DNA from: Dugong dugon | Taxonomy: Eukaryota > Chordata > Mammalia > Sirenia > Dugongidae | Length of the DNA: 64,000 bases | Assembly: GCA_030035585.1 (NCBI GenBank) | Contig: CM057469.1 | Span: forward strand, 14,874,501 to 14,938,500 | Direction of reading: 5' to 3' | Shown here: positions 47,600 to 58,818 of the stretch, piece after piece | How positions within the stretch are numbered: the stretch's first letter is position 1 | Layout: every line of letters begins with the position of its first letter | Notes under the pieces: generated by a model | Databases searched by the model: none | Seen by the model: the letters and a program-made list of their open reading frames with translations, nothing else | What the model was told of the DNA's origin: nothing | Translations under genes and position numbers: made by a program

Positions 47600-48003
47600 A
47601 AAACAGAAACACCCCAATATAAAAATGGACACTACACAAAAAAATTTACATATGAGCAATAATCAAGCCCACTAGTACGCAGAGAAATCCAAGTTAAAAC
47701 AATGCATCCTTCTAAACTTGATTATTGGGAGAAAATAGTAATATTGTGTGGGAAAAGGGCACTCTCGCATCTTGCCAATAAAAGTGAAAAGGCATAAACT
47801 TTGTTGAAGGGCTGTTTGTCCTTGTACATGAAAATGCAGACATCCACTAACTCCACAAATTATATTTCTGTAGATTTCATAGAAAGCTTACATATGTATA
47901 AGGATGTTAAACCAAGAACTAGTCATGATGATGGAAAATTCCAACAATAAAGATCAGGGTTAATATATATTTCTTGGTTGAACCTTATAAAATTGTCAAT
48001 ATT
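47600..48003 (+). mobile_element. old L1 ORF2-end fragment
   Basis: 'tatgagcaataatcaagccc', 'cagagaaatccaagttaaaa' and 'ttgttgaagggctgtttgtc' follow the L1 ORF2 3' order with heavy divergence. The younger L1 at 48005 abuts it. Confidence 0.55.
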
Positions 48004-48004
48004 C

Positions 48005-49595
48005 ACATGACCCAATTAAAAAATGGGCAAAGGATATGAACAGGCACTTCACCAAAGAAGATATTCAGGCGGCTAACAGACACATGAAGAAATGCTCATG
48101 ATCATTAGCCATTAGAGAAATGCAGATCAAAACTACAATGAGATATCATCTCATCCCAACAAGGCTGGCATTAATCCAAAAAACACAAAACTATAATAAA
48201 CGCTGGAGAGACTGTGGAGAGACTGGAACACTTATACACTGTTGATGGGAATGTAAAATGGTACAACCACTTTGGAAATCAATTTGGTGCTTCCTTAAAA
48301 AGCTAGAAATAGAAGTACCATTTGATCCAGCTATCCCGCTCCTTGGAATATATCCTAGAGAAATAAGAGCCGTCATACAAATAGATATATGCACACCCGT
48401 GTTCACTGCAGGACTGTTCACAAGAGCAAAAAGATGGAAACAACCTAGGTGCCCACCAATGGACGAATGGACAAACAAATTATGGTATATCCACACAATG
48501 GAATACTATGCAATGATAAAGAACAACGATGAAGCCAAGAAACATAACAAGGAGGAAGCTGGAGGTCATTATGTTGAGTGAATTTAGTCAGTCAGAGAAG
48601 GACAAAAACTGTGTAAGACCACTATTATAAGAACTCAAGAAAAGGTTTAAACACAGAAGAAAACATTCTTTGATGGTTACGAGGATGGGGAGGGAGGAGG
48701 AGGGTTATTTACTAACTAGATAGAAGATAAGAACTATCTTAGGTGAAGGGAAGGACAGCACACACTACAGGGGAAGTCAGCACAACTGGACTAACCCAAA
48801 GCTAAGTTGTTTCCTGAATACAATCAAACACTTTGAAGGACACAGTAGCAGGGGTAGAGGTCTGGGGACCATGCTTTCAGGGGACATCTAGGTCAACTGG
48901 CATAACAAAGCTTATTAAGAAAATGTTCTGCATTCTACTTTGGTGAATGGCATCTGGGGTCTTAAAAGCTTGCAAGCAGCCATCTAAGATGCATCAACTG
49001 GTCCCAACCACCTGGAGTAAAGGAGAATGAAGAACACCAAAGACACAAGGAAAGTAGTAGCCCAAGAGACAGAAAGGGCCACATAAACCAGAGACTTCAT
49101 CAGCCTGAGACCAGAAGAACTAGATGGTGCCTGGCTACCACCAATGACCGCCCTGACAGGGAACACAACAGAGAGTCCCTGATGGAGCAGGAGAAAGGTG
49201 GGGTGCAGAACTCAAATTCTAATAAAAAGACCAGACTTAATGGTCTGACTGAGACTGAAGGAACCCCAGAAAGCATGGCCCCTGGATTCTCTATCAGCCC
49301 AAAACTAAAACAATTTCCGAGGCCAACTCTTCAGACAGGGATTGAACTGGACTGTGGGATGTAAAGTGATACTCGTGAGGAGTGTGCCTCTTAGCTCAAG
49401 TAGATACAAGAGACTAAACGGGCAGCTTCCGTCTGGAGGTGAGAATGGAAAGCAGAGAGGGTTAACAGCTGGTTGAATGGACATGGGGAATCAGGGATGG
49501 AAAGGAGGAGTGTGCTGTCACAGTATGGGGAGAGCAATTAGAGTCACATAACAGTGTATGTATAAATTTTTGTATGGGAAAAAATAAAAAAAATT
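48005..49595 (+). mobile_element. 5'-truncated L1, last ~200 codons of ORF2 and 3' UTR
   Basis: It aligns with the full-length L1 from ~30255 onward: 'aatgggcaaaggatatgaac', then the Cys-rich region, [17 protein letters not shown] and [17 protein letters not shown]. The 3' UTR has 'catctggggtcttaaaagct' and 'gatggtgcctggctaccacc', but it lacks the repeated end modules of the full-length L1, so it belongs to another or older subfamily. Frame breaks make it inactive. Confidence 0.85.
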
Positions 49596-49744
49596 CAATT
49601 ACCTGTGAATAAAAAAGCATACAGTAATTTTGTAAGTGATATATATCTACATTTGAAATTGACATTTGCTGATATTAAAGAGGAGGAAAATACGGGTTAC
49701 AAAACATGCTATTTTAGAATTTAAAAGAAAAGAAATACCAATAT

Positions 49745-49930
49745 AAGGGAATATTTGAATGTCAACTCTATGTCAGGCACTTTAACATAAAGAGTCTTAT
49801 CTAACTTCTCACAATCACCCTGTGATGTACTGTTACTCCCAGTTCACAGATATGGAAACAAGTCTCAGAGAGGTTTAAATAACTCAGGGAATTATTTCCA
49901 CCAGGTCACACAATACAGTCCTTCCTGATG
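49745..49930 (-). mobile_element. MIR
   Basis: 'tatgtcaggcactttaacat', 'ccagttcacagatatggaaa' and 'gtctcagagaggttta' are the reversed MIR core. Confidence 0.75.
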
Positions 49931-50340
49931 TATATTAGAAATAATACTGCTTTCAAAGCATAAGATATAATAAAAATATTCTTACTCTAAAAACACTATC
50001 TTAAAAACCTAAACTCACATCACCCTTTCATTAAGAAAATATGCTCCTTTTGATAGATGCAGAGAAAATAGAATTTTTTTCACTACTACTTTATAATCCA
50101 GTATCAGACTATTTAAAAAATACATTTATATTTAACCTAACTAGGATCACCATGTTTTAATAACTAGTTGAAAAGCACTAATAGATTCTAGTTGGCTATA
50201 ACGCAGCCCTTTCAAAAGAAATAAACTTTTTTTAACCATAAACGATCAGAAATCTAGCCCTTCTCACAATCAACAAAATAACTATGCATGCACTAAAGTC
50301 TTGAATAATGCAGCTGAGAATGCCAAGCACAAAAGAAATC
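49931..50340. other. unrecognised DNA
   Basis: I recognise no gene or repeat. Confidence 0.4.
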
Positions 50341-51502
50341 ATCCATAACAGCTCACACTTTCCTTGGCTGCATGGAGTAGTGGCATTTCTTCTAAGTCCA
50401 GCACTAAACAATAAATCATTTTAAAAGACAGAGTCCACAAACAAATAAATAAAAACAGAAAAAGATACTACAGTTGACTACAGATGTCACCGCAATTTTG
50501 GGAGCTGGAAAGCAGATGGATTAAGTTAACTGACTTAGTCAGCTGAAGAAAATGGAAACTAAATGTCTAGCAAAGGGCTCATGAGAGTGATGCCAAGAAG
50601 AAAGTCTAGAAGGTTCAGGAATCAGGAGTGCGGTGGGCTAAAAAGAAGAGAACTTGTCATCCACCAAACTTCCCAATCCTATAACCCAAGCAACCCAATC
50701 AGACACAGCCCTTGCCTCTGGAAAGTTTACACTTTGCAAAGTCATTTCTGAAGAGAGGTATAATGGGAATTAACTGCAAATTTAAATAATGAATGGTAAC
50801 CACCATCCCACTTATTCCCCTCCACTTTCTCAGCTTAGCCACAGACTCCTGGCCGTCAAGTTTATTCTCTCAAAGAGGAAAACCTCTACAGGAAAATAAA
50901 ATGGCTTAAAACAAAAGACCTACATACACTGACAGCTGAGGGTCTCCCAGAGAAAGCCAGATCCACCAGTTCACCCTTCAAAGTGGAACATCACTATACA
51001 AGCTCTGCCCATAAAAATAGACCTTCCAATCATTTTTAAAACAAAAGATTTTTAAAAATCAGTAAAATCTTCAAATCCAATAGAAAAGAACAACAAAAAG
51101 AAAAAGATGGTAAAGGGAAGAGAAGATAATTTAAAAATTGGTTCAGAAGGTCCAAAAAAACAAAACAGGAGTTGTTCCTTTTAAGACCCCTTATCAAAGA
51201 AATAAAGAAATTTCTCAGCACTGAGGGGCACTTGTTTCCAGACTGAACAGGCTCATTAATGGCCCACTACAAGTAATTTTTTATAAAGACTCACACTAAG
51301 ATACATCATAGTAAAGTTTGAGAACACCAGGAATAGAAAGAGAAGATCCTACAGGCTTCCAGAAAGAAAAAAGAGGTTTCTTCCAAAGGACTGGGAATCA
51401 GAACGACATTAAATTTTTCACAGCAACACTGGAAACTAGAAGACAATAGAGCAATGCCTTCAAAATTCTAAGGGAAAATAATTTGCATTCAAAAGGCTAC
51501 AA

Positions 51503-52072
51503 CAGTGTGGATAACTGCCTCCATGAACAACTGTCTCCTTTACTATGAGACCAGTAGAAATGGATCGTGCCCAGCTACCATTACTGAACATTTTGATCAA
51601 GGATTCTACAGAGGAATCCTGATCAAAACGGGGAAAATGCAGAACAGAATTTCTAATTCTCATGGATTCTAGACTTTCTGGAAACCATGAAGGCTGGATG
51701 AACCCCTGAAACTACCACCCTGAGATAATCTTTAAACCTTAAACCAAAAACACTCCCTGAAGTCTTCTGAAAACCAAACAGTAGTTTAGCTTAACTAGTA
51801 AAAAATGTCTGCCTTGAGCATTATGCTCTTTTAAGAACTATCTACATGGGATCAACTTGACAAGAGCAACTTGAAAGATTAGATATGAACCTTAGGGGGC
51901 AGTGAGTTCATGTTAATGGAGGAGGAACAACTCAGAAAAGGAGGGTGAGAATGGTTGCACAACTCAAAGAGTGTAATCAATGCCACTGAATTATACATGC
52001 AGAAACTGTTGAATTGGTATACGTTTTGCTGTGTATATTCTCAACAACAACAAAATAAATAAATTTTAAAAA
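51503..52072 (+). mobile_element. L1 3' UTR insertion with TSD
   Basis: 'gtagaaatggatcgtgccca', 'cctgaaactaccaccctgag', 'ataatctttaaaccttaaac' and 'gtatacgttttgctgtgtat' match the elephant-type L1 3' UTR. The flanks aaaaggctacaa (51491-51502) and agaggctacaa (52074-52084) are the duplication. No coding sequence. Confidence 0.8.
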
Positions 52073-52455
52073 AAGAGGCTACAATAAAGATATTCTTAAA
52101 TATTCTAGGTCTAAAAGAAGTTTGCTCCCCATATATCATTTCTTATGGAGCTACAAGGAAATAAGCCACACAGAAGAAAGGAAAAGAGAATTCCCATGAT
52201 GATAGTGAAAACTCTACTAAAAGAAGCAGGCCAAGAATATAACCCGTCCAAACTGGAGCAAGAGGTTAGAGGTATCCAAGAAAAAAATAAAAAGAAACTG
52301 AAAGATCATCGGATGTACTAGACTATATTAAAAGAAGAGTTAAACTTCAGGAGGAGAGTTTGGGGCTGAATAAGTGATGTGTGCATGGAAAACTAATTAA
52401 ATGTAAACCAAGAATTCTATATAACACAAAAAGTTGTTTCAAAAGAAAATGTAAT

Positions 52456-53061
52456 TATACGCTGCTGGGAAAACAGATTGGCGGTTCCTCAGAAAGTTAA
52501 ACATAGAATTACCATATGAGCCAACAATTCCACTCCCAGAGATATACTGAAAAATGAAAGCAGTAACACAAACACACACTTGTACACCGATGTCCATTGC
52601 AGCACTATTCACAGTAGCCAAAAGGTGGAATAACCTAAACGTCCACCAGCAGATGAATGGATAAATAAAATTGGTAGATACATACAATGAAATCCTACTC
52701 AGTCATAAAGAGAAATGAAGTTCTGATACATGCTACAACATGGATAAACCTTGAAAACATTATGCTGAGTGAAATGTATCAGTCACAAATATTGTATAAT
52801 CCCACTTACGTGAAGTATCTAGAATAGGAAAATGTATAGAGACCAAAGTGTTAATGGTTACCAGTGATAGAAAGGGGAGAAAGGAAGTCACTGCTTAGAG
52901 GACTCTGAGCTTCTGTTAAGGGTGATGGAAAAATTTGCAAACAGATAGTGATGACAGTTGTACAATACTGAAGAACATAATTAATGTCAATGAATTGCAT
53001 ATGTAAAAAATGTTGAAATGGCAAAGGTTTATATATATGTACTTTCCATAATAAAGAGGAA
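52456..53061 (+). mobile_element. 5'-truncated L1 with 15-bp TSD
   Basis: The direct repeat aaaagaaaatgtaat at 52441-52455 and 53062-53076 flanks the last ~70 codons of ORF2 ('ttaccatatgagccaacaat', 'gcagatgaatggataaataa') and a 3' UTR ending in 'tttccataataaagag'. Stops make it inactive. Confidence 0.88.
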
Positions 53062-53295
53062 AAAAGAAAATGTAATAATCATAATATACAACATGGCTCA
53101 GAAGTAATATCTATGTAACCGTAATAACGCAAATCAAGGTTAACAAAATTTGTTATATAACTGTATCTAAAAGATGAAAAGGGAAGTATACATTGTGAGG
53201 AGGGGGACAATATTACAAAACTACATCCCTATTTTCCATAGTAGGAAGTCAACATATAAATCTAAATTAGAACAAATCAAAAAATGTTGGTTTAA

Positions 53296-53385
53296 TCCCT
53301 ATGGGGCAACTCTAATCTGTCCTATAGGGTCGCTATGAGTTGGAATCAACTCAACGGTAATGAGTTTGGCGGGGTTTTTTGTTTT
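53296..53385 (+). mobile_element. AfroSINE 3' half
   Basis: It begins inside the body (CCCTATGGGGCAACTCTAAT) and runs through GGGTCGCTATGAGTTGG to GAGTTTGGCGGGGTTTTTT. The 5' half is absent. Confidence 0.85.
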
Positions 53386-53542
53386 GTTTTGTTTATACAA
53401 TGTTGAGACATGTTCTCAAATTGATATTTTACTGTGTTTGGGTTCAAAATGCTTTATGTTATATTCTTACTTTTGCATAGCTTTAATAGATTTACTTTAA
53501 GATTGTCATTAAAAACTGAAATTATAAACAAAGATTATAATT

Positions 53543-53595
53543 CAACAAATATGTACTGATACCTACTGTGTGCCAGGGATTGAGAATAAACAGTA
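53543..53595 (-). mobile_element. L2 3'-end fragment
   Basis: 'caacaaatatgtactgatac' and 'ctactgtgtgccagggattg' are the reversed L2 terminus. Confidence 0.65.
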
Positions 53596-53610
53596 AATAA
53601 AAAAGGCAAA

Positions 53611-53642
53611 AAAAAAAAAAAAGAAAGAAAGAAAGAAAGAAA
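53611..53642. repeat. poly(A)/(GAAA)n tract
   Basis: An A-run followed by about five GAAA units. Confidence 0.9.
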
Positions 53643-54028
53643 TGTTAGTTTAAGTATGTTATCTGGAAACACAGGAAAACTGGAAAAGAAGCAGGCAAAA
53701 GCTGACAGTGGTTCCTCTGGAGAGCTGGGTCCTAGAAGACAAAGGAATAGGGCCTGGTTTGTTTTGTTTTTTCAAATTATAGGCCTTGTAGAACTATTTG
53801 ACTCTCTGAACTGTGTACAAGTGTACTACTTTGATAAAAATTAAATTTAAACATCATGTTTTAGAATATTTCAATTATGCAGGAAAACATTCACAGTATA
53901 AAATTCAGGAGGGGATTCACATTATAGACCATTATGTTCAATATGAAACCAATACTGCATTAAAAAAAAAAACCAGGAAGTGTACATACCAAAATGTTAA
54001 TAGTGGTTTTCTCTGGCATTATTTTCTT

Positions 54029-54500
54029 TAATTGTACTTTAGATGAAGGTTTGCAGAACAAACTAGCTTTTCATTAAACAATTAGTACACATATTGTTTT
54101 GTGACATTGATTGCCAACCCCACAACATGTCAACACCCTCCCCTTCTCGACCTTGGGTTCCCTATTACCAGCTTTCCTGTCCCCTCCTGCCTTCTAGTCC
54201 TTGCCCCTGTGCTGGTGTGCCCATTTAGCCTGATTTTGTTTTATGGTCCTGTCTAATCTTTGGCAGAAGGATGCGATTTCATTACTGAGCTAAAAGGGTG
54301 TCCAGGGGCCATACTCTCGGGGTTTCTCCAGTCTCTGTCAGACCAGTAAATCTGGTCTTTTTTGTGTGTGTGTGAGTTAGAATTTTGTTCTACATTTTTC
54401 TCCACCTCTGTCCAGGACCCTCTATTGTAATCCCCATCAGAGCAGTAGGTGGTGGTAGCCGGGCACCTTCTGGTTGTGCTGGACTCAGTCTGGTGGAGGT
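54029..54500 (-). mobile_element. L1 3' UTR, minus strand
   Basis: This is the reverse complement of the 3' UTR seen at 6800-7280 and 31300-31850: 'tttagatgaaggtttgcaga', 'gtcaacaccctccccttctc', 'ttctagtccttgcccctgtg' and 'gccgggcaccttctggttgt'. Flanks near tattttctt (~54019) and tattttcgtt (~54501) may be the target duplication. No poly(T) remains. Confidence 0.85.
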
Positions 54501-55084
54501 ATTTTCGTTTTTTTATGTAAGCTTTTTTCTATTTTTAAAATTTTCTATAATAAGTATGCATTATAATTTTAAAAGAAAATAATTTAAGAAGCAGAGGGCT
54601 AGTAGAGCTCAATGACCAAAGAATTAAAGCAATAGCCACTCCTGACCCAATAAGTCACTTAGGACCCACTGTGAGGTTAAAAATAAATTTGTGATTTTTA
54701 TAATTACTATAAAAATATTGGGAGGTACTTTTAAAATCCGAAAAGAAAACAAAATAATGACAGGTCCCCAGGTGGGAAAATATTCTCTTTTTTTCCAAGT
54801 ATGCTTATAGCTCATTAATCTTAAACCTCATATCAAGACTATCCTGACTCAGAGAACAAACTTCTAATTTGAAAACTCTAGATGGAGAAGTCATGTTCTA
54901 AACTTAAAAGAAACCAAAGAAGTGAAAAAGGAACCTGCTTAAAACTTTTCCACGTTAAAAAAAAAAAAAAAACTAAAATTAAAAGAAAAAAAAGCCAACC
55001 AGTACACTTGAGGAAATATTTATACCAATGGCAGCACTGTAAACAAAATACTCAAACTGAAGCTAGTACAACCACCTGTAGCTA
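54501..55084. other. unrecognised AT-rich DNA
   Basis: I recognise no gene or repeat. A-runs occur at 54957-54971 and nearby. Confidence 0.4.
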
Positions 55085-55770
55085 GTACAACTGCTATAAA
55101 AGCTGAATTTGACACCAGAAATTCCACTCCTAGGTATCCAAACCCATTGCCATCAACTCAGTTCCGACTCATAGCGACCCTATAGGACAGAGGAGAACTG
55201 CGCCATAGTTTCCAAGGAGTGGCTGGTGGATTCAAACTGCCAACCTTTCAGTTAGCAGCCATAGCTCTTAACCACTGTGCCACCAGGACTCCACTCCTAG
55301 GTGTACCCAACAGAAATGTATACATATGCTCAATAAAAGAATGTTCACAACATTATTTATAATATCCAAAAACTAGAAACAATCCAAATGTTCACTAACA
55401 ATAATTAGATAAATAAAGTACCATTTTGTAAAACTGAATAAAATGAACAATATGGGATGAATGGCATAAATCTATTGCGAAGCCAAAGAAGCCAGATACA
55501 GAATACACACGGTGTATTTTACTTCTATAAATACAAAAACAGACAAAACTAATCTATGCTGCTACAAGTCAGACAGTGGTTACCCCTGGGGGAGAGATAC
55601 TTACTGGAAGAGGGCAAGAGGAGAGCTGATAATCTTCCGTTTCTTGCTCTGGGTGTTGATAACAAGAGTGTACTGAGTTAGTGAAAACTGAGTTAAACAC
55701 TTACAGTATGTGTGCTTTTCTATACATATGTAACACGTTATACTTCAAAAAAAAATTTCAAATGGAAAAA
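55085..55770 (+). mobile_element. old L1 ORF2 end and 3' UTR, with SINE insertion
   Basis: The L1 phrase 'aattccactcctagg' is split by a SINE and resumes with 'gtacccaacagaaatgtata'. 'attcacaacattatttataa'-type text and 'aaactagaaacaatccaaat' follow. Strongly decayed. Confidence 0.7.
55136..55290 (-). mobile_element. AfroSINE, short form, with perfect TSD in an old L1
   Basis: The direct repeat ccactcctaggt (55124-55135 and 55291-55302) flanks a reversed SINE from ATCCAAACCCATTGCC to the GGAGTCCTGGTGGCACAG head. The target is the L1 ORF2 segment itself, so the duplication is easy to verify against other L1 copies here. Confidence 0.95.
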
Positions 55771-56578
55771 AGATGATACTCAAATGGTCAACAAGCACAT
55801 GAAAATATGTTCAATGTCATTAGTCACTGTTGTTGTAGGGTGCCATGGAGTCAATTCTGACTCACAGCGACCCCATGAGACAGAGCAGAACTGCCCCATA
55901 CGGTTTTCAATGGCTGTAATCTTATAGAAGTGATAGCCAGGCCCTTCTTTCGCAATGCCATTAGGATGGACATAATTTTTTTTTTTTTTTTAAATTTTTA
56001 AACAGAAAATAACTAATGTCAAAGATGCTGAGAAATTGGGACCCACATGCATCGCTGGTGGAATATAAAATGGTGTTGTCACCGTGATAAACAGTTTGGT
56101 AGTTACTCAAAAAGATAAACATAGAATTAACAGATGACCCAGCAATTCCAGACCCAGGTATATACCCAAAATAATTAAACACAGGTATTCAAACAAATAC
56201 TACTCACAAATGTTCTCAGCATCTCTATTCACAAAAGCCAAAAGGTAGAAATAATCCAAATGTCCACCAGCAGATGACTGGATAAACAAAATGTGGTATA
56301 TCCATATATAGTGTAATTATTATTCCACTATAAAAAGGAAGGAAGTATTGATACATGCAACAACATGGATGAACCTTGAAAACATTATGCTGAGCAAAAG
56401 GAACCAGACACAAAAGTCCACATATTACATAATTCCATTTACATAAAATGTCCACAATAGGCAAATTCACAGATACACAAAGTAGCTTAGTGGCTCCCAG
56501 GAGCTGAGGGGAGAAGAAAACGGAGAATGGCTGCTTACTAGGTACCAACCAGGTTTTCATGTGGGGTGATTAAAAAGT
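55771..56578 (+). mobile_element. second old L1 ORF2 end and 3' UTR, with SINE insertion
   Basis: 'aagcacatgaaaatatgttc' runs up to the SINE, then 'ctgagaaattgggacccaca', 'gacccagcaattccagaccc', 'gtccaccagcagatgactgg' and 'cttgaaaacattatgctgag' follow. The element is inactive, and its end is cut by the L1 that begins near 56580. Confidence 0.75.
55829..55962 (-). mobile_element. AfroSINE, 5'-truncated, AAC tail
   Basis: The left TGTTGTTGTAGGGTGCCATGG is the reversed AAC tail. It runs through GACTCACAGCGACCCCATG to 'gccaggcccttctttcgcaa', where the head is missing. Confidence 0.8.
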
Positions 56579-57995
56579 TGTGGAACTAGGGCGGAGCCAA
56601 CAAGGTGCTACAAACAGAAAAACCACACCGTCCCTCCACGGCAAAGACCTGAAAAACTACGTGAAACAGAGAGAAACATCAATCCTGGAACCCTAAGCAT
56701 CAAACGAAGAGATAAAGAACTCAACCAAGCCCCGAATGGAATAAGAAACTCACAGAGAACAGAGAGCAAGGGCAGTTACAAGCAGAGGTCCCCTATCAGC
56801 TAACGCAGCACGGATCCACCATCTTGGACTCCTGTCGGAGAGCAGCGGACAAGGAGTACAGGAAAACAGATTCGCGGAACTCCCAGCAGGAGACAGGGCA
56901 CCCAGTTACCAGCCAGACATGCTTTCCCACCTCCCACCCTGCCTCCCTCTGCCCGGCCTTCGCAGCTTCCTGGAGGGCCGATTCGCTGCTTCCCAGCAGG
57001 CCGATCCAGGGCTTCCCAGCGGCCACCACCACAGCACGGGAGGTGCCAGTTCCGTGCCTCACAGATTCGCCCTGCCCACACTGGCCAGCTTCTTCACTGC
57101 CATTTCTTTGTTGCTGGTGTTGCTTTTCTCGGCCTCCCTTGGCTTCTTCCCAGCCTCTCACCTCCTCCCTCTCCTTTCTCTCAAACACCTGACTCCATGT
57201 GCCATCTTTGCTTCCTCTTGACAGGCTGTGAAGCGAAGCGTCGCTCAGCTGGGGAACAGTTTCCCTGGTCTGCACTGGCACGCTGGTGGAATCCCCTGGG
57301 ACTTTTTTTTTTCTTCTTCGTGTTTGTTTATTTGTTATCTCTTTATTTTTTCCTTTTTATCTTTCTTCATTTCTCGGTTTCTCATCTCTTTCTACTTACC
57401 TTCTTTTCCCGTCTCCCAAATACCTGGTGCTCTGTATCATTTCCACCCCTTCTAGCTGGGCTGTGCCGTGCAGCTTGGGAGCCACTTCCCTGCTCTGCGC
57501 AGCCATGCAGGGGGGATCCCTGGGGGCTTTTTTTTTTTTTTTTCTTTTTGTTTTTCTACATTTCTCCGTTTCTTGTCTCTCCACTCCAATGGCAGGATCC
57601 CTCAGCACTTCTTTTATTTTCCCCCTTCTGTTTCTCTCTCCTCTCTCTTTTCTTTTCCATACCCAACCTAGCTCCACACATCACGACCTCCCCCTCCCCC
57701 TCCCTCTCGTTTCCCCCTCCCTCCTGTCTATCTGCACCAGGCGCTGAACACTGCACTCCCGAGCAGCACAGGCACAGCCTACCAGAACCTGCTCTGCAAT
57801 GACCCCCCTGCTCACCTGGTCAGCCCCAGTACATACCACAAAGAACCCATCCCAGCCCATCCCCATCAACTGGACCTGCCCTGCTGCACCACAGCCAAGC
57901 GACTGGCCCAAGCTGTGTACAAACTGTTGACTGAGAAGTTGATCTGCTCTTTAAACTTTCACCTAACCCACAATAAAAATGTTCAAAAAGAAAAA
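56579..57995 (+). mobile_element. internally deleted L1: complete 5' UTR joined to a 3' terminus
   Basis: 56579-57897 follows the full-length L1 leader: 'ccgtccctccacggcaaaga', 'aagagataaagaactcaacc', 'agctaacgcagcacggatcc', CCATCTTGG, pyrimidine-rich blocks, and 'agaacccatcccagcccat' close to the end of the leader. ORF1 should follow within ~60 bases, but instead the sequence passes near 57900 into the L1 end ('tttaaactttcacctaaccc', 'acaataaaaatg' and A's). ORF1, ORF2 and most of the 3' UTR are missing. There are no 266-bp monomers; two diverged ~225-235-bp units may exist at ~57230 and ~57465. No convincing target duplication was found. Confidence 0.75.
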
Positions 57996-58628
57996 AAAAT
58001 GTAGTTTCACAAGTATGTAGTTACATATAGTATTTATAACTATATATTTCATCTACATATAAAGATTGAAGAGAAAAATAATCATTGTCTGAAAGAGCTA
58101 GTTGAGGTTCAAGAATCTGAAGTGATATTACCATATCTGAACTACAAATTCAATCTGACCATCTCTGGAGGGGATAATTACAGACTCAAATACAAGCATT
58201 TAAAATCTACTGTCACTAAACTTCCAATAATGATTGGAAAACTGGGTCCGGTCATTAAATCAAGATTCGAAGATGCCCAGGTTAAATGCAGAACATCCGC
58301 TGACTTTGGGCCAACAAATACAACTTTGTAGATCAGAAAAAAATAACATTTCCATCTGTCGTCCTGTAGTTAAGTGAACTATACCAGTCCACTGTCAACT
58401 GTGATACTGACTCTAAAATGAATTTAAGCTCTACTCACAAAGAAACAACCCAACTAAATAAACAAATATACCTCCAAACCCTTGTACTTACCCCTCCAGG
58501 CTCAAAGAACATCTAGATACCACAGAAGACCCTCTAGCTAATCGGCTGACAGCTTGTAGGCCAAGCCTAAGTAGAGATTAGGGTTATTAAGAGCCTGACT
58601 CAAGACTTAAGACACTTTATCGGATATA
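57996..58628. other. unrecognised DNA
   Basis: I recognise no gene or repeat. A 69-codon plus-strand open frame (58122-58331) has no family motif. Confidence 0.4.
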
Positions 58629-58816
58629 CAGTAAAATTCGTGAAAGCTGGAACTTGACAGGACTGCCTTGTTTTTCCAGGTCTCATAAATTTTCCACCTT
58701 TGATAGGGTGCAGTCTTATCATTTTTCTATTGCTTGTATTAGTGGAAAATATTTGAGTTTTCCTTCTCTGGCAAGTTTCCACCTTATATAGGTTCCAGCT
58801 TTGGCAGGTTTTACTG
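58629..58816. mobile_element. Tc1/mariner (Tigger-like) MITE with TA target duplication
   Basis: The left end is CAGTAAAATTCGTGAAAGCT and the right end, reversed, is CAGTAAAACCTGCCAAAGCT, about 20 of 25 matching terminal bases. TA dinucleotides flank both ends (58627-58628 and 58817-58818). The interior (~188 bp total) has no transposase. Confidence 0.75.
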
Positions 58817-58818
58817 TA

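Larger units (their letters stand above)
50341..53290 (+). mobile_element. old L1M/HAL1-like host element with two younger L1 insertions
   Basis: The host parts are 50341-51502, 52085-52455 and 53077-53290. The ORF1-type text 'aactagaagacaatagagca', 'atgccttcaaaattctaagg' and, after the first insertion, 'ggctacaataaagatattct' reads across the insertion at 51503-52072. Two separate target duplications show that both L1 pieces landed in this host. Whether the host was a HAL1 (ORF1 without ORF2) or a truncated L1M cannot be settled by eye. Confidence 0.5.

Noticed and set aside
57197-57802. 201-codon open frame rich in Phe, Leu, Ser and Pro
   Set aside because: It is a translation of the pyrimidine-rich L1 leader and has no conserved protein features.
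57890-57910. Splice junction explaining the deleted L1
   Set aside because: The full-length leader has no clear donor at the matching position and I cannot define an acceptor at the 3' side, so splicing is not supported by eye.
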